64,000 nucleotides of DNA, taken from assembly GCF_004027225.2 (NCBI RefSeq), contig NC_044277.2, positions 92,020,283 to 92,084,282 of the forward strand, given 5' to 3'. Positions 49,301 to 58,945 of this stretch are shown in pieces (within the stretch, counting starts at the first letter, position 1; every line of letters begins with the position of its first letter). This DNA comes from Strigops habroptila. Taxonomy: Eukaryota; Chordata; Aves; Psittaciformes; Psittacidae. Both the position numbers and the translations under genes were made by a program. The notes beneath the pieces were generated by a model. The model had not been told where the DNA came from. It did no database searches and saw only the letters and a list, made by a program, of their open reading frames with translations.

Positions 49301-52300
49301 TAAATTTTGTGATATGAAATGCTTTAATTCCATTTCTCTCTCTCTAGATTGCCTTGCAGTTTCCTTACAGATTTTGGGACAGTAAAATTCAAGGAGCTGA
49401 TTTTTTTGGTCATGTTCCACCCAATTCCAGCCAGCGTGGGCTCTTCAGTGTTTTCTATGACATGGATCCAGAGGTATCACGTGCTAACTGTATTTTCTGT
49501 TGGCCCTTCAGAAATTCAGTCTGGAACTAGGTGCCAATAATTATGAACAACACTTGCTTTCATTTTCCCCCCATCCCTGCAACTGTTAAAAGTGGAAGAA
49601 GTGTTGTTTATCACGAAAAATCTGATTGATACTTCTTGTAATAAATGGGGAATGTTTCTTACTTTTGGATACAAAATAATATACAGAAAGTTTGTGGTTT
49701 TATTTCAAACTACCCTGAAAAAAAGTCTGGTTAATTCCTGACTACAGATGTACTAATATGGGGATAAAGTCTACGGGTCACTTCCAGTTTAGGACTTTTT
49801 GTTCCCTTACTTAAATCCCGCTAAAACATCCTGTTAAAAAGATCACGCTGGCTTATTAACACTTAATGACTTGCACTAAACCCTGAATAACTATATTAAG
49901 GGCAGAAGAAAGACCAACACATAGGTTTTGTATGAAACTGAGGTCTGTAGGGTCAGTCCCAAACTCATGAATTTCAAACAAATTCAAACCCGTGCCCTGA
50001 CATCATGTTTCTTTTCCCTGCCATCTCAAGCAGACACATTACACATTTTTATCATCTTACCTTTTCATGTTTTTACAACAACTGCTGTTTACTACTTGGC
50101 AGCAATTAAAAGGTCATTTTGTAACCTTATGGCTTACTCCAAAAGGAAGCCATCCTGTGAAGATGTTACTAAGCTCTCTGTACCTGTACATGACTTCCCT
50201 TAAACACAAGTTTTCTCTTCAGTACTTTTAAATTCATTCTACATGAGGTTCGGTGTGCTGGTGCTGCCCAGAGACACTAGATATAATTTTTAATTTGCCT
50301 GATAGCTATTCTCTGCTAGAAGAATTGGGCCAAAATCTGCTGGTAAGAACTTAGTATTTGCCTAATCCAAAACATATCTAACTAGTATTTAAATAGATTC
50401 TTTTTATTACCACCTTTCAAAACTGGAATTCAGTTGAGGTAGAATTTTGGCACAGAACTGGAGCTCAAGAGGTTTGGGTTTGCCACAAACAATAACACTA
50501 TAAATGCCGAATGTTTTGGTGTAGCTTTTAAATAGGTATATAGGAAGTTTTCAGATAATTCAGCAAGTTGTGAAAGGGGCTGACTGTAACACAGATATGT
50601 GAACAAGACATCAAAGGATGTTAGTAAATTGAGCATAAATACTGTAGAATATGCACCCTTTATTCTAAGGAATTAAATGCACTTTCCTCTAGACAAAAGT
50701 TGCTTTGTAGCTGAGAATCTCTCTGTCAATACAATTAAAAGGGACTCTTCAAGAAATACTTAATAGCTCTAATAATTTCAAAATGATCTCTTATGTTAAT
50801 GTGTTGTTTTTAGGGCAAAGAAAGCATTTTAATGTCAGTGGTCACTGGAGATGCTGTGACAACCATTAAGAATTTAGATGATAAACAAGTACTGCAACAG
50901 TGTATGACTGTGCTTCGAGAGCTGTTTAAGGAGCAGGTAAAAGAAGACTCTTTTATTAAGAGATGAATTAACTTGCCAACAGACATAAAGCTTTCAATCG
51001 TATTACTTCATGATGTATAGAAGAACCTTTGATGTTTAAACTACTTTTCCTTTCTTATCAGTTTGAGGAATATGCTTCCTTTGAGACACTTAAAATACAA
51101 TGTTGGTCTCTTTATGTGGAAAAATGTGAATTGAAATATCTTAGATCTGTCTGAAGGAAAATGGTAATGAATTAAAAACCAGAAATGAAACTATCACCTT
51201 TCAAAGTGCTTTTAGAAAGGCAAATCAATAAAATCAGTAACTTTAGTCAGGTAACATAAATACACTTCTTTCTTAGCTGTCATTTTCCAAAGAGATAGTT
51301 GGGTGCGGCGGGGTTTTGCCATCACTGCTTCCAATACGATAAAAAGCTTTTAAGCTAGATTAATTTTATTATGATTTTCCCTACCCCTATGTAAAAAGCA
51401 ACTGAAAATACAGTGCCCCCAAAACAAATCCCTTACTCTTGTAATAAGAAACAACACTTCCTGAGCTGTCTTGGGATGGAGGTACATTGCAGAATTATTT
51501 ATCAAGGACCTTGCATCCTCAGTGTAAAAAAGATCAGAAAATTTCTACCTTTTTTCTTCCCCTCAGCTCATCATTAGGATAAAAACTAATAGAAAACTCA
51601 CGGAAATCTGGGGCAAGCAGAAGACTATCACTTAAGCAATGTTATTTGCATTCCACTCTATAGAAAGTAATGCCTTAGTTTAAATTACTTAGGCAGTTGG
51701 ATCCCAAGGAATGCTTTGTGCTGATGTTCACGGGTGATCTCTCTAGTTTTACTGATAGTTCAGATGTTAGGATTCAATGACATTGGAAAACTTTGGTATC
51801 TGAAAGCTCAACTTTTCCTAGAAAACTACATTTGGTGACAGCTTTACAGTTACCAGAATCACGTGCAATCTAAGTCCACATACCTGCTATTGTGATCTCA
51901 TGAGAATGTAGAGGCAGCAAACAGGTCTTTGGTTTTGGTGACGCTCTGGTCTAGAAGAGTGATTTTCATGTCCACTCTCCATGCTTTATAGCAGTTGTGA
52001 ATTTCAGTCATCTGTCCACAAACGCAGTGTGATTTTCAAAGACAAGATAGCTTCCAGGGGTGTACCAGAACTTCTGGGTTGTCCATGAAACGTGCCATGG
52101 TTAGCCATTGTCTTGATTGCTTGAGCTTTAGTCTCAACGTGCTGCCTGAATGGAGCACTCTATTTGTTGATACCAGATGTTGTGTAGGAGGCAACCAGGG
52201 GTGCTGCTGTTTACTTGTCACAAGCTCCCCAAGTGTAAGACACAGCTGTAGTTGACTATGCCCTCAGACCAATTGTTTTCCAGGGCTCTTTTTGGTAGAA

Positions 52301-54405
52301 TTATGTGCAATTTTTATGCTGCAATGTGACAAAGAATACACAGTATTACTGTCATGGCTTTAGCATAGACAACTCTTGACTTTCTAGGTTTGTTTTGGTT
52401 TTGGGTAGGGTTTTTTTTTTTCTTCCTGAACCGGTTTCGAGCCAAGCTCATTTTCTGATCTTAGATAAGTAATGTTATTTCTCCACTGGAATAAAATTAT
52501 CCCCAAAATGAAGATTACCATTTGACATTTAACAGCTAGAAGTAGCAAAGCACCATCCCTTACCAAGATAGAAAGTGCTTACATTACACCACAACATGTT
52601 GAATCATAGAATAGTTAGGGTTGGAAAGGAGCTTAAGATCATCTAGTTCCAACCCCCTGCATGGGCAGGGACGCCTCACACTAGACCGTGTCACCCAAGG
52701 CTCTGTCCAACCTGGCCTTGAAACACTAACCAGGGAGGAAGCATTTACCACATCTTTGGGCAACCTGTTCCAGTGCCTCACCACCCTCACAGTAAGAGCT
52801 TCTTCCTCGTATCTTATCCTGAACTTTCCCCTGCTTTAGCCTTAAACCCATTACCCTTGTCCTATCACTACAGTGCCTGATGAAGAATCCCTCTCCAGCA
52901 TCGTTGTAGGCCCCCTTCAGATACTGGAAGGCTGATACCGATATTGGTATTTTACCTGTTTGCAAGAGTATCTATCTATTTTGAGAATTCCCCCCTCCTC
53001 CCCCCTGCATTATGTAGTTCTAGGTCTACCACAGTATCCAGATTTGTTGCGTTCAAAACAGTGCAGCTGTGATGTTTTGGGCATCAGGCAAGTCTAGCAA
53101 AGAAAATCATCTTTGTGGTTAGTATTGTTACAAAGAAAACTGGAAGTTAATTCTGAAATGTGATCTAATCTGTATAGTAATAAGGCTGCATACCCTAAGG
53201 ATAACAAGAAACTGTTATGAGAAGAATCTATGCAATTATGAGCTTTTCTTTGCAGTGCATAACTTCCGTTTTCGTTTTGCAGGAGGTTCCTGACCCGGTG
53301 AAGTTTTTTGTTACTCAGTGGAGCAAAGACCCTTGGCTCCAGATGGCATATAGCTTTGTGAAAACAGGGGGCAGCGGTGAAGCTTACGACATTATAGCTG
53401 AAGACATACAAGGAAAAATTTTTTTTGCTGGTGAGGTAAGTATCTTTGTTACTGTTGATTAAAGTTACTGGGGAACTATTTCTTATGAAAGATCATCTTT
53501 TGCTAACCAACACCATTAATCTAGAGGTAGCACATAAATATTCTGTTACACAAATATGCTAACTCTTCATCAGGAATTGTAGCGATAGGACAAGGGGTAA
53601 TGGGTTCAAACTTAAACAGGGGAAGTTCAGAACAGATAAAAGGAAGAAGTTCTTTACTGTGAGGGTGCTGAGGCACTGGAACAGGTTGCCCAAAGAAGTG
53701 GTAAATGCTCCATCCCTGACAGTGTTCAAGGCCAGGTTGGACAGAACCTTGGGTGCCATGGTCTAGTGTGAGGCGTCCCTGCCCGTGGCAGGGGGCCAGG
53801 AACTAGATGATCTTTAAGGTCCTTTCCAACCCTAACTATTCTGTGATTCTATGATTGTAACATTTTTTGATTTTGACTCAGAATCCTTTTTATTAATATT
53901 ATTTGGCATGGAAAGTCTGCCAACTATTTCAGGTCAGGAGTGAACCATGTAAACTATAACTGCAGAACATGACAAGACTATACTTGTGTCTTTAGTCAAA
54001 TTGTCTATTACTCCATTTGTGGGTAACATAACAAATGCATGCCGCTGATGGTATAGGTGCATTCTATACTGGATCAGAACTCACCCGCCCCACTAAAGTG
54101 CAGATGCCAAAACAGACTACTACTTTTGCTAGTTGATCTGCCTGCAAATTTTGAAGTAGCTAAAATCTTAAATATTTCCTCCTAAATCCTTCCTAAGTAG
54201 TTTTCCATGGCTTTTAAAAATGTTTGTATATGATTAAGGAAAATAAAATTGATATTATAAACTGAAATTCTATCTGTCCTAATTGTTTTAGAAAAAACTA
54301 ACTTTGTTTGTTTAAATACAGGCCACAAATAGGCACTTTCCTCAGACCGTCACGGGAGCTTACTTGAGCGGAGTTCGAGAAGCGAGCAAAATAGCAGCAT
54401 TTTAA
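31254..54405 (+). CDS. KDM1B: KDM1B (LSD2/AOF1), FAD-dependent histone H3K4 demethylase, 20 coding exons, frame broken in assembly
   Basis: LSD2 removes mono- and dimethyl groups from H3K4 by FAD-dependent amine oxidation in the nucleus. Twenty coding exons give about 818 residues once single-base errors are allowed for, against 822 in human. Order: basic N-terminus, C4H2C2 zinc finger (about 44-110), CW zinc finger (about 138-180), SWIRM domain (about 260-378), then an amine-oxidase domain with the GAGAAG FAD loop (385-390), RIGGRVWDD, the catalytic lysine at 657 in GAGVIEK (human K661) and the C-terminal [18 protein letters not shown]. Splice sites are all GT/AG. The frame is interrupted by eight one-base indels in exons 2, 12, 14 and 15 (see findings), with no nonsense substitutions. 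Exon numbers here count one non-coding exon as exon 1. The introns hold no second gene. Confidence 0.96.
32141..32265 (+). CDS. KDM1B: KDM1B exon 3
   Basis: Encodes [20 protein letters not shown] followed by [20 protein letters not shown]. The acidic stretch resembles human TTDEDEDGGSEKKY. It holds the first cysteines of the C4H2C2 zinc finger. Confidence 0.95.
34108..34197 (+). CDS. KDM1B: KDM1B exon 4
   Basis: Encodes [20 protein letters not shown] and then NECFDHYYR, practically identical to human. These are the remaining ligands of the first zinc finger. Confidence 0.97.
34970..35081 (+). CDS. KDM1B: KDM1B exon 5
   Basis: Encodes [20 protein letters not shown] through [11 protein letters not shown]. 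Acceptor TCTTCTTAG, donor GTAAGA. Joins the C4H2C2 finger to the CW domain. Confidence 0.97.
35783..35899 (+). CDS. KDM1B: KDM1B exon 6, CW-type zinc finger
   Basis: Encodes [20 protein letters not shown] through [13 protein letters not shown]. Cysteines and the KWRQL tryptophan of the CW finger are in place. Confidence 0.97.
36703..36741 (+). CDS. KDM1B: KDM1B exon 7 (39 nt microexon-size)
   Basis: Encodes [13 protein letters not shown] between TCTTTCAG and GTGAGT; human has PETSDHCSLPEDL. Confidence 0.94.
37839..38043 (+). CDS. KDM1B: KDM1B exon 8
   Basis: Encodes [20 protein letters not shown] and on through [16 protein letters not shown] to a less conserved linker that ends LKSVPNLT. 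Donor GTAAGG. Confidence 0.96.
39142..39320 (+). CDS. KDM1B: KDM1B exon 9, start of SWIRM domain
   Basis: Encodes [20 protein letters not shown] through [17 protein letters not shown]. The SWIRM domain and the preceding loop are essentially identical to human. Confidence 0.97.
40073..40249 (+). CDS. KDM1B: KDM1B exon 10, SWIRM domain
   Basis: Encodes [20 protein letters not shown] through [18 protein letters not shown]. Donor GTAAGT. Confidence 0.97.
41178..41252 (+). CDS. KDM1B: KDM1B exon 11, FAD-binding GxGxxG loop
   Basis: Encodes [25 protein letters not shown] split over 75 bases. The Rossmann dinucleotide loop GAGAAG is intact. The upstream splice region is a (TTAA)n tract rather than a regular pyrimidine run. 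Confidence 0.97.
42580..42716 (+). CDS. KDM1B: KDM1B exon 12, one base missing
   Basis: Starts [20 protein letters not shown] in the expected frame. From about 42643 (AAAGGATC) the conserved [12 protein letters not shown]...ALMCEQ lies in the next frame, so one base, probably a G, is absent. As written, the frame stops at TAA 42703-42705. Length 137 against an expected 138. Confidence 0.93.
44194..44365 (+). CDS. KDM1B: KDM1B exon 13
   Basis: Encodes [20 protein letters not shown] through [16 protein letters not shown]. Acceptor TTCTTAAG, donor GTAAGT. Intact. Confidence 0.96.
45369..45495 (+). CDS. KDM1B: KDM1B exon 14, one base missing
   Basis: Begins [11 protein letters not shown] in frame. 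After 45403 (CAGAATCTGG) the human-like [20 protein letters not shown] and [10 protein letters not shown] lie in another frame, which fits a lost G in an expected CAGGAATC. Length 127 against 128. Confidence 0.93.
45538..45720 (-). mobile_element. Old CR1/L3-like LINE 3' remnant
   Basis: The stretch with 'gggttggaagcaacactgag', 'catctgatccatccc', 'ccaaaggaagaatcagcta' resembles the 3' UTR of ancient amniote LINEs in reverse orientation. It is highly diverged, so family and limits are uncertain. Confidence 0.4.
46931..47063 (+). CDS. KDM1B: KDM1B exon 15, five single-base indels
   Basis: Begins [19 protein letters not shown]. The rest of the expected residues are all present but only by changing frame five times: extra C at about 46988, missing A at about 47025, extra G at about 47039, extra A at about 47045 and missing C at about 47062. 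As written it stops at TGA 47021-47023. Splice sites are normal. Length 133 against an expected 132. Confidence 0.9.
47455..47529 (+). CDS. KDM1B: KDM1B exon 16
   Basis: Encodes [25 protein letters not shown] over 75 bases. Intact. Confidence 0.96.
48371..48487 (+). CDS. KDM1B: KDM1B exon 17, catalytic lysine
   Basis: Encodes [20 protein letters not shown] through [11 protein letters not shown]. The last lysine corresponds to catalytic human K661 in GAGIIEK. A run of nine A keeps frame here. Confidence 0.97.
49348..49473 (+). CDS. KDM1B: KDM1B exon 18
   Basis: Encodes [20 protein letters not shown] through [12 protein letters not shown]. Intact, including a run of seven T. Confidence 0.97.
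50814..50936 (+). CDS. KDM1B: KDM1B exon 19
   Basis: Encodes [20 protein letters not shown] through [16 protein letters not shown]. Acceptor GTTTTTAG. Intact. Confidence 0.96.
52602..52935 (-). mobile_element. CR1 LINE upstream of KDM1B exon 20
   Basis: Reverse-oriented CR1 3' UTR with 'cctatcactaca', 'cacagtaagagcttcttcc', 'ttgggcaacctgttccag' and the terminal 'gaatcatagaata' at its low-coordinate end. 5'-truncated. It pairs in inverted orientation with 53575-53858. Confidence 0.95.
53283..53435 (+). CDS. KDM1B: KDM1B exon 20
   Basis: Encodes [20 protein letters not shown] through [23 protein letters not shown]. Part of the FAD-binding C-terminal half. Flanked by inverted CR1 copies. Confidence 0.97.
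53575..53858 (+). mobile_element. CR1 LINE downstream of KDM1B exon 20
   Basis: Forward CR1 3' UTR from 'gcgataggacaagggg' to 'attctgtgattctatg'. 5'-truncated. The subfamily looks the same as at 52602-52935, in opposite orientation. Confidence 0.95.
54322..54405 (+). CDS. KDM1B: KDM1B last coding exon
   Basis: Encodes [27 protein letters not shown] and ends in TAA at 54403-54405. The C-terminus is identical to human. Confidence 0.97.
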   Translation, partial: ATNRHFPQTVTGAYLSGVREASKIAAF

Positions 54406-57130
54406 GTACTGAAATTTTGTGTTTATAGATATATTTTTAATTGTTTTCTGTGGGTAAAACTATCTTCAAGTTTCCTATTGCTGCCTTTTCCCTAAGCGGT
54501 ACTTAAATAGTGTATGGTACCTGAAGATAAAATCTTCATCTTCCTTTTCTTCTTTCTCCCCAGCCCCCTCACTCCCCTCCTTCTAAGCCCTGATGATACA
54601 TATTATTGGGGATTCTAAGGTATTACTAGCAAGAGTGACACTGGAATCCCTGGCTGCAACTTAACTAATGGAACTTTAATTGAGAGTCCTCTTCTGTATG
54701 GCTCCAGTCACGCTATTGTGAACCTTCATTTCAGAAGGTCAGATTAAAACAAGACAAAGTTGATATACAGCATTAAAAATGCTGGCCGTTAGTAATGATA
54801 GGAATTTTCCACTAACTGTGCTTCTCAGGTTGATTATGCTCATAGGAGTTCCAATTTCCTCCCCAAAGCCTAAATAGCCTAGAAAAATTCTAGAATTATT
54901 TGTAGGAAGGAACTCAACTTTTTCCACTTGGAATCAATAACCTTTTCTATAATATTTTTCATATTCTTAGCCTCCACAAAGTGGGCTTTGGAATATCAAG
55001 TTTGTTCCTTTAAATCAGATGGCTGGAACAGTTTTCTGTGCAATCATAGAAAGGTTATTGTAGCTAATAGAACTTGAAAAATTCTCTTTAAAAAACTTTA
55101 AAATATTGCTTCTGCTGCTTATTCAGAGAAATTTTTATTACAATAATAGGCTAAGTTCAGATTTGCTTAGTGCTTCTGATCATGTAGGAACAGGACAGCT
55201 TAAAAATACTCTTACGTCTATGAGTATTTTGAAAACAAACTTCCAAATTAAATTTGGGCTGAGTAGAGAAACTATCTACTGATATGAGTGCACAGCTGGG
55301 GGTGAAGGACTCTAAGTTCCTAAAGGCTCATTCAGCTTTTATATTTAAAAAATAAGTGAAGATGAATGAGGAAAAACAGTAACACTTTTATGAAGGGCTG
55401 AAACAAGGTGGCTTGCACTTTGACTTGAAGTTGGTTTTTTTTTTTTTCTTTTTTCCTTTATAATTTAAGTATTGTTAAATACAACTTGAGGGAGTAATTC
55501 AGTAAGGCCTAAGCATCTATTTAATAGCTTTTCCACGGGACAGGGAAGGAAATAAAGTATTTTTCAATAGAAATAAGACAGACATAACCAGGATCTCTGT
55601 TGTAATACTGTTCCACTAAAATGGTATTAATGAAAGAAAAGGTAACCCAACTTTTAGATCTCTTCCCCTATGCCTTGCCTCTAACTCCTGCACAAACCTC
55701 CTGACTTCTGGAAGGAAAGTAAGTGCTTATTTTCTTCCCCCTCATCTATTCTTATGCAGAGAGGTTTTTTCCAAGAATAACAGCAAACTTTTGAGTTACA
55801 TTGCTTATTTCCATAAAACTGTATCCTTGGGAAAAAAACCAAACCAAACCCAACAAGCAAAAAAATCGTACTGAATAAACGCAATTCTTCTTTTTAAATA
55901 CCTAATATTTTGTTGTTAGAATAGCTATGATATTGTTAAATGCCTTTATTTAATCTCTAATTTACGAGGTGAAGATGTTTATATAACTAGATGTTTTTCA
56001 GATATATATTCTGTTCTGCTTCTTAAAGCTGAATTATATGAATTAATAGGAAAAATGTAACTGTTCATAATTTTCCTCTATATAAATGCTACTATGTACA
56101 GTTTAAAAGTACTTCCAAGTATTAAATTGCAATTTAAAGGTGATAAGAAGCAAGACAAAATCCTCTGATAAGAAAAGGTAATCAGGCATCAGATTTTGCT
56201 TTGGGTAATCATTTGCACTTTGTTAATTTCATATATTACAAGCCAATTCACAGCCTAAGTAGGAAAGATTGAGAACTGCATATGTTTGACTTCCAAGTTT
56301 CTTTTCCAGTTTATGATATATGACAAAATTATTGGGAGAGGAGCTTCCAAAGGTAGGAAAAAAAACCCCCTAATTTCTACAAGCCCAAATGGCTGCTTCA
56401 GCTGACCTTGGTCAAAGCTGACCAAGTCAGCTTAATAACAACATATAAACACATTATGTTTTAGACAGGAAATGTCTGGAAAGTTGAGCTCAGCGTCCAT
56501 TTCTGCAGTCCAAAGTTTGTGTGAACATGCTTGATTTTAAGCATATGCTTCCATCCTGTTAATTTGCACTTGGAGTTTCAAATCTATAAATTTGCAGGTA
56601 GATAAATGCTATATTCTACAGAATAAAGATGGACACGAACAAATATTGTCATGTTTGGCTTCAGCTGCTGCACACTTCTTTTAGCATTAAAAAAAGGATA
56701 ACAAATGATGAATTAATGATGAATTTACTAATGGCCTAGCCTATTAATTATTTGTATATTATTTCGGTGCCAAGGCACTTAAATTATGTTGTGCTGCACT
56801 TCAGTTTGAGGAGTAAATAAAATAAGTGTTCCATTATAATTTACATTCGTTTGAAATGTATAAGAACATCAGGCTGGTTCTGAGACTTCATTCCTTAATT
56901 AATGTTCCCCCCAAATTTTTTTGATACCTATGTTAAAATTTATTTGAAGCATGTATATGTTTTTTCTTTTGTGTTTAATTTATTCCCTGCAAATAAAGGA
57001 CTGGGGAATGTTTTCTTTGAGAAGATTTGTTAAATGTTTGAATGCAGAGCATGATCTGTTACAGTTCAACTCTTCTGTGTGACTATGTTATGGCAGCAGA
57101 ATAAAACTGGAAAGTATCCACAGGATGCTC
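54406..57130 (+). other. KDM1B: Probable KDM1B 3' UTR
   Basis: AT-rich, no gene. AATAAA hexamers on the plus strand occur at about 55551, 56622-56627, 56992-56997 and 57110-57115; the last two would give a 3' UTR of about 2.6-2.7 kb. The true end is not determined. Confidence 0.5.
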
Positions 57131-58039
57131 ATGTTTTGGTGGGTGTTTGTTTTTGTGTTTGGTTTTTTTTTTTCCTTTAAATTTAACTAGTAGTTAAACC
57201 TACTTTTTTGTTACATTTGATATTATGATTTCATTTACCAAATTTATAAGCTTGTATCAGATTATTTTCCTTAGCCAGAGGAAATTTAAGCTAAAACAGT
57301 TGTTTAGAAGCACTGCCCCTAATTTTAAAATAGCCAGGAAAATCACCAGAGAACCACTTAATGCTTTTCACTGAATAATTGTAGTATGAACGCTTTGTAG
57401 GTTCCTGAAAGGTTCCTAATAGTCACAGATCACTGTAGGCACGTGCAAGCCTAACTATAGACACAAAACATTTAAAATACAGCAACAAATACTGATAACG
57501 CTTATCTACATTGTTTTTCTTGAAGGGGAGGTTACATGTTTGTTTAGTCCAAGTCTGACTGCAGACAATAAAAAAAACCCCAAACTCCTTCTTCCTTTTG
57601 AAGTTTGTTTCAACCAGTTACACGTGTAGGTTTGAACCAGTGAAAGCATTATGGTGTGGAAGAGTCACTGCTTTCCCCTAACCCTGTCATACTTGATTAG
57701 TAGTTCAAAGTTTGTGTCCCAAAGACGCACTTTGTTCTCCTAATATCTCCCAGCAGGAAATTATTATCATTACACTTGCACTGGTCTTGAAAACATTAAT
57801 TTCATTCTAAGAATAACAATTTTTGAAATGGAAACAAAATACTAATGCTGCTTTTAAAATTCAGTGCAAATCAGTAGATTTCATCACACTTCTAAGAAGG
57901 ACAGTCCTTCCAGAAAACTACTGATGTGAAGGAATTTTTTTCTTTTTAGAATTCATCCCACCTGTTTAAAACTTAAATCAGAATGATAAAAGTATAAGGA
58001 GTCGAGTAGCTGAGTCTACAAAGGGTGCGAATCCAAGTG
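57131..58039. other. Spacer after KDM1B, nothing seen
   Basis: AT-rich sequence between the last KDM1B AATAAA and an old CR1. No gene or repeat was recognised. Confidence 0.45.
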
Positions 58040-58945
58040 AACACAAGGTCAGGTGAAAAAACAGGGCAAGTTACGTAATATTGCCAATCCTCTTATCGCC
58101 AGGACCCTCTGGAGATCTTTTAAGCCGCTACTCAGAACAAGGCCAAGTGGAACTGGTTGCTCAGGGCCCTGCCAGGCTCAGTTCTGAACATCTCCAACAA
58201 CAGGAATTCTACAACTGCTCCAGGCCCTGTTTCCATGTGACCTGTGACCAACCTCATGGGGAAGCTTTTCTGCCCCACACCTGTAATTGCAACCTGTGGT
58301 GGCAACCTGTAATTGCAACCTGTAATGGCAACTTGTGCCTGGTGCCTCCCATCCTCTCACTGTGCACCTCCAAGCACAGCCTGGCCCTGCCTTCCTCATG
58401 CTCTCCCATTTAGTAGTTGCAGACTGCACTATGATCCCCTTTTATCCATCTCTTCTCAAGGCTGAACAAGCCCAGCTCCCACAGCTTCTTCCCCCTGCAT
58501 TGTGTGCTCCAGCCCCATGGCCATCTTGGTGACCCTCCACTGGACTTGCTCCAGTATGTCCATGTCTGTCATGCACCCAGGAGCCCAAAGCTGGACTCTG
58601 CTCTTGGAGGCAGGCTCACAAGGGCCAAATAGGGGTAAGAATCACTTCCCTCAAGCTGCTGGCTACACACTTGCTGAAATAGCCCAGAGTGATGTCAGTG
58701 TTCCTTATCAGAGGGCACATTGCTGAGTTGGGTTCGACTTGCCGTCTGCGAGAACCACCTGCCCCCCCCACCCTGATCCTTTTCCGCAAAGCTGCTTAGA
58801 AAGAAACCACTGTCTCCAGCCACGCTGTTGGAAAGGGGTTATTCCACCCCAGAAGCAGGATGCTGCATTTACTTTTGTTGACCATTATGAGGTTGCTGTC
58901 TATCCATTTCTCCTGCAAGTCAAGGTCCATCTGAATAAACTTTTA
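58040..58945 (-). mobile_element. Older CR1 LINE between KDM1B and DEK
   Basis: In reverse orientation the text follows the CR1 reverse-transcriptase and 3' part: 'aggctgaacaagcccagctc', 'catcttggtgaccctcca', 'gaatcacttccctc', 'accattatgaggtt'. It is diverged and broken by indels. A 13-bp minisatellite sits inside it. Confidence 0.8.
58278..58340. repeat. 13-bp minisatellite, about 5 copies
   Basis: Consecutive units of the type AACCTGTAATTGC, with variants AACCTGTGGTGGC, AACCTGTAATGGC and AACTTGTGCC.. at the end. It interrupts the CR1 element. Confidence 0.85.

Larger units (their letters stand above)
31343..54321. other. KDM1B intronic sequence
   Basis: Between the exons I see a T20 run (31934-31953) and a T15 run (36349-36363). 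There is also a 14-bp direct repeat (33248-33275) and a (TTAA)n tract before exon 11 (41144-41177). An old LINE remnant (45538-45720) and two CR1s around exon 20 are listed separately. Intronic open frames up to 128 codons (40303-40689) have no recognisable similarity. No RNA gene was recognised. Confidence 0.55.

Noticed and set aside
31254-54405. KDM1B as a processed or decayed pseudogene
   Set aside because: All introns are present and every splice site checked is GT/AG. The catalytic residues are conserved and no nonsense substitutions were seen. The breaks are single-base indels only. Kept as an alternative under the findings, not as the annotation.
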